From Hordeum vulgare subsp. vulgare (taxonomy: Eukaryota; Streptophyta; Magnoliopsida; Poales; Poaceae), in NCBI RefSeq assembly GCF_904849725.1, contig NC_058524.1:348995823-349059822 (forward strand): a stretch of DNA of 64,000 nucleotides. Reading direction: 5' to 3'. A model generated the notes under the pieces. The model did not search any database and was not told the DNA's origin. It saw nothing but the letters and a program-made list of their open reading frames with translations. Both the position numbers and the translations under genes were made by a program. Positions 35,680-46,594 of this stretch are shown here, piece after piece (positions within the stretch are counted from its first letter, which is position 1; every line of letters starts with the position of its first letter).

Positions 35680-36510
35680 TCCTGTTGCGACCTTATGAGC
35701 CGACAGAGTCATCATCTTAGGGTGGCGCTTGAGTTTTCTGACTCGCCTCATCCTGTCGCGACCTTATGAGCCGACGAAATCATCAGCATTTTAGGGTGGC
35801 GCTTGAGCTTTCTGACTCGCCCCATCCTGTCACGACCTTATGAGCCGACGAAATCATCATCATTTTGGGGTGTGTGCTCGAGCTTTCTGACTCGCCTCAT
35901 CCTGTCGCGACCTTATGAGCCGACGAAACCTGCAATCTGGGGTGTGTGCTCGAGCTTTCTGACTCGCCTCATCCTGTCGCGACCTTATGAGCCGACGAAA
36001 CCTGCATTTTGGGGTGTGTGCTCGAGCTTTCTGTCTCGCCTCATCCCGTCGCGACCTTATGAGCCGACGAAACCTGCATTCTGGGGTGTGTGCTCGAGCT
36101 TTCTGACTCGCCTCATCCTGTCGCGACCTTATGAGCCGACGAAACCTGCATTTTAGGGTGTGTGCTCGAGCTTTCTGACTCGCCCCATCCTGTCGCGACC
36201 TTATGAGCCGACGAAACCTGCATTTTAGGGTGTGTGCTCGAGCTTTCTGACTTGCCCCATCCTGTCGCGACCTTATGAGCCAACGAAACCTGCATTTTAG
36301 GGTGTGTGCTCGAGCTTTCTGACTCGCCCCATCCCGTCGCGACCTTATATGCCGACGAAACCATCATTTAGGGTGTGTGCTCGAGCTTTCTGACTCGCCC
36401 CATCCTGTCGCGACCTTATGAGCCGACGAAACCATCATTTTGGGTGTGTGCTCGAGCTTTCTGACTCGCCCCATCCTGTCGCGACCTTATGAGCCGACGA
36501 AATTGCTGTT
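35680..36510. repeat. 72-bp tandem array, about 12 copies
   Basis: Each unit contains TTTCTGACTCGCC, ATCCTGTCGCGACC and TTATGAGCCGACGAAACC, then GGGTGTGTGCTCGAGC. Successive starts at 35885, 35957 and 36029 give a period of 72. Outer copies are more divergent (up to 76 bp at the left). The array lies between the 3' ends of the sense pol gene and the antisense gene. Because 72 is a multiple of 3, both strands stay open through parts of it, which is probably incidental. Confidence 0.9.
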
Positions 36511-36804
36511 TTTATTTGTGGCATAGCCTTGAGAGTTTTAAACCTTTCTTTCTGATTCCTCTTGAAAATATTTGTTATCATTTATTTGGTTTCACATATG
36601 ATGTTTTCAAAGCTTAAGTCAGGATGATGATCAGAATTACTTCGTCCATGGCGGATTAAGCGTCATAAAGGATTCTCAAATGGCAGGTCAAATATTTCAA
36701 ATCGCCTTAAGGGCGATATAAAGATTCTTTAGAAGAGTATCACAAAAATAGTATCGACTTATGAAAAAGACCTATTACATGGCTCTCAGGCCAAATCGAT
36801 GAGG

Positions 36805-36810
36805 TTTATT
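36805..36810 (-). terminator. AATAAA overlapping the antisense stop codon
   Basis: AATAAA on the minus strand overlaps the final TAA. It may act as a poly(A) signal at the border with the tandem array. Confidence 0.3.
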
Positions 36811-39800
36811 CTGTTGGCGCCTTAGGATCATTTTGCTGCGAGCTTTGGCCGACCTCAATTTGCAAATCGCCCAGTACCCAGTTGCACTTAGCCAGAGCTG
36901 CGAAGTCATCTTCATCAGTCAGGATTGATGCCAGGTCTGCTTCCAAGTCAAAAGGGTTCTTAGGTCGCCGAGGAGTTAAGCTGGTCGTCACGAAGGTTGG
37001 CGGATTGACCTTCTTGTTTTTGCTGTCATAAGCCGCCTGATACTTTGATAAATCAAGACTTGCTGCGAGTTGGGTTGCTGCCAGTCGGGAGTCCTTGACA
37101 ACACGTTGATAGTCCTCTTCAACGAATTCTGACCCGTCGTCTTTGAGTTGAGGGAAGCCTGCCGCTACCTCTTCCGGGTTGATATGTGGAGCATACGCCA
37201 AACAGCGACTCAAGGCAGTCAGAACACCCTTTCAGGCGACTGACCAAGTTAGCTCGCCAATCTGAGGGGGAAGTGTGGATAGGCAGCCAAGCACCTTCTT
37301 TATGGAAGTTATGGGCTCTTTGGCACCCATCACAGCTTTAACAGTTAATACACTGCCGGTGTACAGTTGCTCTATCAGCGTGTAAATCGCCTTTAGCATC
37401 AGCACACAATCTTCCTGAAGGTTGGCGGCTCTCGGACCTGAATAAGGGGTCATGATAATCAGCGACTTACGATAAGAGTTATTCAAAAAGAAAAAAGGGG
37501 GGAGAAAAGACCAAAAGTTTGAGTAAGTTTACCAAAGACGGCTTGCGTCATGTTTGAGATATGACGCTTTAAGCCGGACAATTCTTGTTGCACAGTGGCC
37601 AGCCTGGCTTCAGCCTTCTCTGCTCTTTTTATGGCAGCATCTTGGTCAGCTTGAGCTCTTTTCAAATCGACTTTGAGTTTTTCCAGCTCAGCCAAAGCCA
37701 ATTGATATTTCTCCTCCGACTTAGCTCGGGCATCTTGCTGACCAGATAAGTTTTTCTTTAAATCGCCAAGCGCCGATTCAGTCCGAGCAAGAGTTTCCCG
37801 TTGAAAGTACAAAAAAGGGGCAAGTCTCAGAACTATTGCAAGCAATATCCCTGACACTTGGGGGCTACTGTATAATTTTTTCTTTTCAGATGAAATTATA
37901 CAATATCAAGACCCGGCTCATGTTTTTACTGATGACCCGGCCCTTGGGGGTTACTCGTCGCAAAGTTTTTTGTAAATTTATCAAGACCCGGCTCATCTTT
38001 TTACTGATGACCCAGCCCTTGGGGGTTACTGGTCGCAAAGTTTTTTCTAAATTTATCAAGACCCGGCTCATCTTTTTACTGATGACCCGGCCCTTGGGGG
38101 TTAATGGGAGTAATACAATATAACAAAACTTACCTCATGTTTGTTTTTTAACATCCGCAGCAGGCTTTTCTCCATCTCATAGCTCGCCTCCAGGCGACTT
38201 GCAAAACCAGAGCAGAGTTCCTTGAACTCCAGATTTTCATACTCAGAAAGCTTAGCCTTGGAGAGTCCAGATTCAAGAATGGCTTGAGAGGAGGATGCCA
38301 CATGCCTTGACAAAACCGTTGCCGCCGGCTTAGAGAAGCCGGTACCAGTAATAACTACAGCATCCGGGTCTTCTGCTGTCGTCAATGGACTTGGCGGCTT
38401 AGGGGCATCCATTGTTTCCTTGGGCGAGTCAGGAAGATCCATTTGATTTTCAGGCTCGCCTTGGTCCGGGTTGTCCTGGGTCGGCACTAATTCTTTGATG
38501 GATTCTGAAGTTGTGACAGGAGTTGATCCGCTGGTTTTCCTTTTCTTGGCCTGTGCCCTAAAAGAAGGGAGAAGCGCATTAAGGAACTAGAAGTTTATTA
38601 CCCTGAGGAATCAAAGTAAGATTATCAAAAGACTTACCCTGGAACTCGAATCATTGGTGGAAGTGTCGACATCACTGAGTCGCCGGATGTAGGAGGAGAG
38701 TTCTGCAAGAATTATACGTCAACAGTATAGGCGGGTTACAGACGTGATCCAAAGAAACATGAAGAATTTTTATTCATAAATACCTCATTTGGTTTCCTCT
38801 TGTTCGTTGCTGGTAAGCCGGACACCAGATCACCGAAATGACTTCGGGTCTTCCGATTTGAAGTATGTTGTGCTTTCTTGAGTAGGAAATTTGGGTCCAA
38901 ACAAGCATTTGGGTGTGAGAAGGTAACTTTCCCACAAATTCGCCTGGCCGGCTTAGGTGGAGAGGGAGATGAATTGGAGGAAACAGAAATTACCTCAACA
39001 GAGTCCTCCTGGCTTTCGTTGTCTTCATTCTATTTCAAGAAGAGGTAGAGATATAAATACAAAGATTAACAGTAGTAGATGGCGAGTGAAAAGACAGATG
39101 GATTTTTACCTCCAAAAGTGCATCGCCGACTTGAGATTCATCGACTTCGGATGGCTCAGCCGCAACAGCTTTGCCCTTGCCCTTGGTTTTCTTTGAGGGC
39201 GGCTTAACATTTTTCATGGCTGGCCTTTTGGGTTTCCTGGACCAAAAAATTTCGCCTTTCTGAAATAGCATATGTTACAAAAACCACAATACAAGTGAAA
39301 CATAAGAAGTAAAGACCAAGGGCGGGTTAGATTTTCTCACCTTGGGCGCTGGATTAATTTTGCAGAAAGGTTTGAGGCCGATTTGGCCGCATTTTCCTGC
39401 AGGCTCACCAGTCAGTTTCTTGATGATGGTGACAATATCCTTTTCTGTTAAAGCCGTATGGAAATAACATTGAGGATGTTCTAGGGTGCCGTCAAATTCG
39501 CACATTAGCCCGTCCCGGCGACTCAGAGGGAGGATGCGCCATTCGACCCAGCAACGGATTAGGTCAACCCCAGTAAGGCCGTTGTTTGTCAAGGATCTTA
39601 ACTCGGACAATACTGGGATGAATTCTGATTCCTCCTCCTCGGCGAGCTTGTCTGGAAGCTTAAAGTTTGTTGGAAGGCGATCTTTCCTATAGCCCAGAAG
39701 CTTGTTTTCGCCTGCAGGAGAGGTCTATTGACAGTAGAACCAAGACTCGCCCCAACCTTTGGGATGGCTGGGCATGGCGAGTGAGGGAAACGGGCTATCC

Positions 39801-40225
39801 CTCCGGCGCTGGACATTGACACCGCCGAGTTCCAGGCTAGGGCCATTGTGAAATTCCGTTTGGCGATTGAGATGGAAAAAGTGCCAGAATAAGGGGACAG
39901 AGGGTTCAATCCGTAGATACGCCTCACAGAACACTTGGAATTGGCATAAGTTACTTATGGAGTTAGGTCCCAGATCCTGGAGGCGGACGTTCATGAAAGC
40001 CATGGCTTCTCTAAGAAACTTCGATCCGGGCGGCTTAAAACCTCGCTCCAGGTGCTCAACGAAAACAACTATCTCTCCTTCTTTGGGGTTGGGAAGATCT
40101 TCTCCGAACCCGATACGCCAGCCGATAACATTCCGAGGGTCCAAGTTGCCCGTTTTTGCATAGTCTGCTAGTATGGTGTCATTGACTTTGGTAGGAAGCC
40201 AGTCACTTTTGAAGACGGTGCCCAT
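36806..40225 (-). pseudogene. Antisense spliced gene of element B, gypsy-type transposon protein (PF04195-like), coding exons
   Basis: Seven exons on the minus strand: 40225-39341, 39259-39110, 39029-38784, 38702-38638, 38557-38134, 37797-37533 and 37437-36806. They sum to 2667 bases, or 889 codons with the final TAA. Five introns have GT and AG ends and are 80-95 bp long. The sixth (38133-37798, 336 bp) has GG where the acceptor AG should be. Exon 1 carries the PF04195 block (GEIVVFVEHLERGFKPPGS, DLGPNSISNLCQFQVFCEAY). Exons 2-4 are lysine- and serine-rich, and exon 6 is a heptad coiled coil. Two in-frame stops (TAG 39727-39725, TGA 37234-37232) make it non-functional as it stands. Its role is unknown, and it may serve or regulate the element. 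Confidence 0.8.
37905..38103. repeat. 75-bp tandem repeat, 2.7 copies, within an antisense-gene intron
   Basis: Copies start at 37905, 37980 and 38055 with ATCAAGACCCGGCTCAT and contain ACTGATGACCCGGCCCTTGG. It fills much of the 336-base intron, the only long one between coding exons. Confidence 0.9.
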
Positions 40226-40769
40226 GCTACAAAGAAGTAAAGTATGAATTTACATGCCTCGAACATCTACTGTAAGGGGTGAAATAAGTTCATTTAACTC
40301 GCCAAGTAATTTGTCCATGGACTGAGGGAAAGGCTTGACCCGCCATATCAAAGAGCCGAGTTGGGTTGCTATGGCGACTTACGAAGTTTGGCTATTCACG
40401 AGAGCTGCGTTCTAAAGATGATGGAAATGTTCGTTCAAAACATCAAAGTGTGAAGACTACAAACAACTTTCTGCAAACAGTAGGTAAATGATGGATCTAC
40501 TAGGCAGATGAAAAAACGTGAGAAAAATGGCTGGATGCAGCAATTTATTACCAGGGCAAGGTGACGCCCTTCGTTTGATGAAACATTATTCTCAGTTCAC
40601 AAGTAAGAGCGGAAAAATGAAGGTATTCAAAGCATTGGCTATCTCGTCGACATTTATGCTAATCAGTTTAGGGTAAGCAACACATGCTCGCGAAGAACAT
40701 CAAGAACATGATAGTGACTGGAGCTTCGAGCGGAGATTGGATCTGTTCCTAAATGGGCGGAGGCCTAAC

Positions 40770-41085
40770 CTGATGCTTTCGGTCGAAAGAGGCCGACGGT
40801 GACGGAGGTTGTTGGAGAAGCACGGAGGTCCCGTCGAGCGAAGAGATCTTCGACGGCGGTGGAGTTCGTGGCGAACGGCGAGATGGTCGACGACGATGCG
40901 GTGGTCAATGGCGGCGGACGGATTGGCCGCACTGCGAAGCTTGACGACGGCGAAGGCCTATGGGCGGCGCCGAAGCTTCTCGAGCGAAGACGGAAAGTAC
41001 GGTCGACGGCGGAGCCCTCGGAAGGCAATGAGATGTCCTCGTTGTGATAATGGGGAGGAGATTGACGAGACTGGTAGGTGGGAAG
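40770..41085 (-). other. 5' leader exon of the antisense gene
   Basis: A GC-rich minus-strand segment ends in the donor ATCAG/GTTAGG (exon end 40770). A 543-base intron leads to the acceptor TTCTTTGTAG at 40227, one base before the start codon at 40225. The 41085 start is inferred from the TATA position. Frames inside it do not join in phase to the main ATG, so it is treated as untranslated. Confidence 0.5.
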
Positions 41086-41108
41086 CACCAGTCCTGTCCC
41101 CCCCCCCG

Positions 41109-41118
41109 TCTATTTATC
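41109..41118 (-). promoter_or_regulatory. TATA-like box of the antisense gene
   Basis: The minus strand reads CTGATAAATAGACGGG. It lies about 30 bases upstream of the inferred start of the leader exon and inside the element, not in the LTR. Confidence 0.4.
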
Positions 41119-41423
41119 AGGGCGGGCGCTGGAATCGATGCGCCGTGAGCGGGAACCGCCGGGGAATAAAAATATTCGCTATAAAGGCGATCCAAAGATT
41201 TTGGGATAACGATGCACTAAGATCCGTTGGGATTATGTCAATCTTCCCAAAAATCGAGGGATAAGAAGAGGCCAACAAGAAATGGTTTGGCGACTTAAAG
41301 ATTTTTCGGTGCCAGATGGCGGGTTACAATTTGTGACGTATGAAGAAAAATGAGGAATGAATCGCCTTCAACTAAGCGGAAGTATTGGCGTGAAAAAGAA
41401 GTTCAAGTCAATCTGGGGCCTAA

Positions 41424-41911
41424 TGTTGGGAATATTACCTGTTAATGACCCGCCCTAGTTGGGCCGGGTTACCAATCAGGCGATTCACCCAAACAATTAT
41501 TTGGGCCTTGTCCTGGCCGGATCAAGGTCGTATGACGGTTTATGATTTCTGGAAGGTCTCCAAGCTTTGGAAGACGGCGACTTACAGACCACACGGGTCA
41601 CGATTTGTAGGAAGGAAAGTACCCTTGTAAACCCTAGGGGTTCGACCTGTATATAAAGGCGAGTCCCAGGGGAGGAGAGGGCAGGTTAGAAATCATCGAG
41701 TACTAGGATTGGCGAGTTACGCCCTCCTTGTAATCGACACCACATCAATACAAACTAAAGCAGGACGTAGGCTTTTACCTCCTCACGAGGGGCCGAACCT
41801 GGGTAAATGGCCGTGTCTTTCCCGCTTAACCCCTTTGAGTCGCCACCAAGGCGCGATGGCTCCAGTACTAAGTCCTTTCGCGAGGACATCTGCCGTGACA
41901 AAACCACGACA
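41424..41911 (+). repeat. 3' LTR of element B
   Basis: 488 bp, TATATAAA at 41650-41657. It differs from the 5' LTR by scattered substitutions only. Confidence 0.95.
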
Positions 41912-41916
41912 GCGGG

Positions 41917-42954
41917 GGAAACCTCCCTCCTGGAGGGGGGAAATCAAGGCCATCGTCATCACCAACGATCCTCTCATCGAGAGGGGGTCAATCTACATCA
42001 ACATTTTCATCAGCACCATCTCCTCTCCAAACCCTACTTCATCTCTTGTATCCGGTCTTTGTCTCGAAACCTCAGATTCGGACCTGTGGGTTGCTAGTAG
42101 TATTAATTACTCCATGAAGTTGATGCTAGTTCGTTTATATGGTGGAAGAGCATATGTTCAGATCCTTAATGATTATTAACACTCCTTTGATCATGAATAT
42201 GAATATGCTTGGTGAGTACTTACATTTGGTCCTGAGGACATGTGATAAGTCTTGTTATAAGTAATCATGTGAATTTGGTATTCGTTCGATATTTTGATAA
42301 GTTATACGTTGTCTCTCCTCTACTGGTGTCATGTGAACGTCGACTACATAACACTTCACCATTATTTGGGCCTAGAGGAAGGCATTGGGAAGTAATAAGT
42401 AGATTATGGGTTGCTAGAGTGACAGAAGCTTAAACCCTAGTTTATGCGTTGCTTCGTAAGGGGCTGATTTGGATCCCTATGTTTAATGCTATGGTTAGGT
42501 TTATCTTAATTCATATTTCGTAGTTGAGGATGCTTGTGACACAGGTTAGTCATAAGTGGGAGGTTTTTCCAATTAAGGGAAGCACCCAAGCGCAGGTCCA
42601 CCCACATATGAAATTATCAAAGTAACGAACGTGAATCATATGAGCATGATGAAAACTAGCTTTTCATAAATTCCCATGTGTCCACGTGAGCGCTTTTCTT
42701 GATATAAGAGTTTGTCCAGGCTTGTCCTTTGCTGCAAAAAGGATTGGGCCACCTTTCTGCACCTCAGTTACAATTGTTACTTGTTACCCGTTACAAATTA
42801 CCTTATCACAAAACTATTTGTCACCGATAATTTCAGTGCTTGCAGAGAATACCTTACCGAAAACCGCTTGTCATTTCCTTCTGCTCCTCGTTGGGTTTGA
42901 CACTCTTACTTATCGAAAGGACTATGATAGATCCCCTACACTTGTGGGTCATCA
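41917..42954 (+). repeat. 5' LTR of element A, right part
   Basis: It resumes with GGAAACCTCCCTCCTGGAGG (compare GGAAACTTCCCTCCCGGAGG in the 3' LTR) and ends GTGGGTCATCA. It contains a stretch around 42020-42095 missing from the 3' LTR. Confidence 0.85.
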
Positions 42955-42965
42955 AGACTCTTTTC

Positions 42966-42983
42966 TGGCACCGTTGCCGGGGA
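42966..42983 (+). other. Primer-binding site of element A
   Basis: TGGCACCGTTGCCGGGGA lies 12 bases after the LTR end. This is the PBS type of Athila-like grass Gypsy elements. Confidence 0.8.
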
Positions 42984-43053
42984 GTGAAGAGCCTTTGGTA
43001 AGTGGAACTTGGTAAGGAAAAATTTATATACTATGTTGCTGTCACTTGTCACT

Positions 43054-43908
43054 ATGGAAAATAATCCTTTGAGGAGCTTGTTCGGGGTATCTTCACCCTG
43101 ACCGGAAGCACAAAGAGCTGCTCATCAACCTTCTGCACCTACTGAAAATATTTACTATGAATATCCTTCGGGTATGATAGAAAAACTGCTAGCTAATCCT
43201 TATGCAGGAGATGGAACACTACATCCCGATTTGCACCTAATCTATGTGGATGAAGTTTGTGGATTATTTAAGCTTGCAGGTCTGCCCGAGGATGATGTCA
43301 TGAAGAAGGTCTTTCCTTTATCTTTGAAGGAAAAGGCGTTGCCATGGTATAGGTAATGTGATGATATTGGATCATGGAACTACAACCGATTGAAATTGGA
43401 ATTTCATCAGAAGTTTTATCCTATGCAACTCATTCATCGTGATCGGAATTATGTCTATAATTTTTGGCCTCGTGAAGGAGAAAGAATCTCTCAAGCTTGG
43501 GGGAGGCTTAATTCAATGTTATATTCATGCCCCAATCTTGAGCTCCTGAGGAAAATTATTATTCAGATTTTTTATGCTCGGCCCTCTTGTAATGATCAGT
43601 CCATGCTCGACACTTCTTGTGCTGGTTCCTTTATGAAGAAAGGTATTGAATTCAAATGGGACTTATTGGAAAGAATTAAATGCTACTCTGAAGATTGGGA
43701 ATTTGAAGAAGGTAATGAGTCAGGTATAAGCCTTCAGTTTGATTGTGTTAAATCATTTTTAGACACCGATGCTTTTCGTGATTTTAGCACTAAATATGGA
43801 CTTGACTTTGAGGTAGTAGCTTCATTTTGTGAATATTTTCTACTCATGTTGATATCCCCAAGGAGAAGTGGTTTAAATATCATACTCCCATTGAAGTTAA
43901 AGTGGTAG
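43054..43908 (+). pseudogene. gag: Element A Gag (degenerate)
   Basis: From ATG 43054 (MENNPLRSLFG) a frame recognisable as Athila-type Gag runs through MIEKLLANPYAGDG, FPLSLKEKALPWY and KLEFHQKFYP. It is broken by TGA at 43099-43101 and TAA at 43354-43356, both in frame, and by later frame loss. It is shorter than an intact Gag of this lineage, and the zinc knuckle is not recognisable. Confidence 0.75.
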
Positions 43909-44739
43909 AACCTATTAAAGTTGAAGAAACTATTATTTATAATGTTGATCCTCTTATTCCTACTACTTGTATTGAGAAACCACCCTTCCCTGTTAGCTTC
44001 AACTGTGGTTTGTAAGAGTTGCGCTAGAACACCTATACCTTCTGAGAAAATTAAAGTAGAACCTAATATTGCTATGGTTAAATATCTCTTGGTTGATAAT
44101 ATTGATGGGCATGTCATTCACTTTTGTGATGAAGCCGCTAGAATTGCTAGACCTCATACTAAGGGTAAACATAGACCTATTGTTGGCGTGCCTGTTGTTT
44201 CTGTTAAGATAGGAGATAATTGTTATCATGGCTTATGTGATGTGGGTGATAGTGTGAGTGAAATTCCCTTTAGCTTATACCAAGAAATTATGAATGATAT
44301 TGCACGAGCCAAATTAGAGGAAATTGATGTTACCATCAAACTTGCTAATAGAGATACTAATTCAGCAATTGGGATTGTTAGAGATGTTGAAGTCTTGTGT
44401 GGGAAAATAAAATATCCTACTGATTTTCTTGTTCTTGGTTCCCCACAAGATGAGTTTTGTCCCATTATATTCGGTAGACCCTTCTTTAATACTATTAATG
44501 CTAATATTGATTTTGAAAAAGAAACAATTACTGTAAGTTTTGGGGATGCATCTCATGAGTTCAATTTCTCTAATTTTCATAGACAACCCCACACAGAATT
44601 GCCTAGTAAAGATGAAGTTATTGGTCTCGGTTCCATCGTTATGTCTCCTATCGATCCATTAGAACAATATTTGCTAGACCATGAAAATTATATGCATATT
44701 AATGAAAGGAATGAAATAGATAGGATTTTCTTTGATTAG
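43909..44739 (+). pseudogene. pro: Element A protease region (degenerate)
   Basis: The frame includes RPIVGVPVVSVKIGDNCYHG, then LCDVGDSVSEIPF, where this family normally has an aspartic protease D-x-G-A-S motif. The Ala-to-Asp change probably inactivates it. DFLVLGSPQDEFCPIIFGRP follows. The first ~27 residues of this open frame are hydrophobic only because the frame is shifted relative to Gag there. Confidence 0.75.
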
Positions 44740-46594
44740 CAGCCTATTTTGAAACACAACCTACATGTTGAAATACTTGGGGATCCTCCTCCACCCAAGG
44801 GTGATCCCGTGTTTGAGCTTAAACAATTACATGATACTCTGAAGTATGCTTATCTTGACGAATAAGAGATATATCCTCTTATTATTAGTGTTAACCTTTG
44901 AGAGCATGAAGAAAATAGATTATTGAAAACTCTGAGGAAGCACCGTGCTGCTATTGGATATACTCTTGATGATCTTAAAGGCATTAGTCCCACTCTATGT
45001 CAGCACAATATGAATATGGAAGCAGATGCTAAACCATTTGTTGATCACCAACGACGATTAAATCCTAAAATGAAGGAAGTGGTAAGAAATAAAACACTAA
45101 AGCTTCTGGATGCAGGATAATTTATCCTATTGTTGATAGTAGATGGATTAGTCCCGTTCATTGTTTCCATAAAAAGGGACGTATTACCGTAGTTCCTAAT
45201 GATAAAGATGAATTGATCCCACAAAGAATTGTTATAGGATATAGAATGGTAAATGATTTCTGGAAATTAAATAAAGCTACTAGGAAAGATCATTATCCGC
45301 TACCTTCTATTGATCAAATGTTAGAAAGTCTATCCAAACATACACATTTTTTTATTTCTAGATGGTTATTCTGGCTTCTCTTAAATACCTTTATCAAAAG
45401 AGGATAAAGAGAAGACCACTTTTACTTGCCCTTTCGGTACCTTTGATATAGACGTATGTCTTTTGGTTTATGAAATGCACTTGCTACCTTTCAAAGATGT
45501 ATGATGGCTATATTCTCTGAATTTTGTGAAAAGATTGTTGTGGTTTTCATGGATGATTTTTACATTTATGGAACATCTTTTGATGATTGCTTGAGCTACC
45601 TTGATCGAGTTTTGCAGAGATGTGAAGAATCTAATGTTGTCTTGAATTGGGAGAAGTTCCACTTTATGGTTAATGAAGGCATCGTCTTGGGACACAAAAT
45701 CCCCGAAAGAGATATTGAAGTTGATAAAGCTAAATTTGATGTTATTGAAAAAATGCCTTGTCCAACAGATATGAAAGGTATAAGAAGTTTCCTTGGTCAT
45801 GTTGGTTTATATACGAGATTTATTAAAGACTTCTCTAAGATTTCTAAGCCTCTCACTAATCTTTTGCAAAAGGATATTCCATTCGTTTTCGATGATGATT
45901 GTGTAGAAGCATTTGAAGTTCTTAAGAATGCCTTGATAACTGCACCCATTGTTCAACCACCTAATTGCAACCTACCCTTTGAAATTATGTATTATGCCAG
46001 TGATTATGTTGTTGGTGCTATTCTAGGACAAAGAGTTGATAAGAAATTAAATGTTATCCCTTATGCTAGTAACACTCTAGACAGTGCTTGAAGAAACTAC
46101 GCTACCACTGAAAAGGAATTTTTAGCAGTTGTGTCTGCTTGCGATAAGTTTAGACCTTATATTGTTGATTCCGAAGTAACTGTTCACACTGATCCGCTGC
46201 TATTAAGTACCTTATGGAAAATAAAGATGCTAAGCCTAGACTTATTAGACGGGTCCTTCTCCTACAAGAATTTTATCTGTATATTACTGATAGAAAGGGC
46301 GTTGATAACCCCACAACAGATAACTTGTCTAGATTAGAAACTGTTCTTTATGACCCACTACCAATTGATGATAGCTTTCCTGATGAACAACTAGCTGTTA
46401 TAAATGCTTCACACAATGCTCCTTGGTATGCTGATTATGCTAATTATATTGTTGCTAAATTTATACGGCCTAGTTTCAAATACCAACAAAAGAAAAAGTT
46501 CTATGATTTAAGACATTACTTTTGGGATGATCCACACCTTTATAAAGGAGTAGATGGTATTATTAGACATTGTGTACCTGAGCATGAACAGGGA
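44740..46594 (+). pseudogene. pol: Element A reverse transcriptase-RNase H (degenerate)
   Basis: RT pieces appear in several frames. KTLRKHRAAIGYTLDDLKGI lies near 44920 and the catalytic block VVVFMDDFYIYG near 45540-45575. [30 protein letters not shown] and an RNase H remnant to about 46590 follow. Multiple stops and shifts break it. The MDD core survives. Confidence 0.85.

Larger units (their letters stand above)
28626..41911 (+). mobile_element. Element B: 13.3-kb Ty3/Gypsy (Tat/RIRE2-like) retrotransposon with an antisense gene
   Basis: LTRs at 28626-29112 (487 bp) and 41424-41911 (488 bp) differ at roughly a dozen sites by eye. Both start TGTTGGG and end CCACGACA. Target duplications GCGGG sit at 28621-28625 and 41912-41916. 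The primer-binding site is TGGCGCCCACCGTGGGG (29115-29131), and the polypurine tract CTGGGGCCTAA precedes 41424. Sense gag-pol (29192-35571) is followed by a 72-bp tandem array and then a spliced gene on the opposite strand (36806 to about 41085). Tat-lineage elements such as Grande and RIRE2 are known for extra ORFs between pol and the 3' LTR, including antisense ones. The element lies in the 5' LTR of element A. Confidence 0.95.

Noticed and set aside
35803..36367. Open repeat-protein-like frames of 117 and 84 codons on the two strands
   Set aside because: They lie wholly in the 72-bp tandem array. A period divisible by 3 keeps frames open by composition, and both strands are open at once.
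35680..36510. CRISPR-like array
   Set aside because: Repeats are contiguous with no unique spacers, and the DNA is plant retrotransposon sequence.
43921..44000. Hydrophobic N-terminus (signal-peptide or membrane-like) on the element A protease ORF
   Set aside because: It arises because the frame is shifted here; another frame gives the family's usual Gag-protease linker. It is not a real membrane segment.
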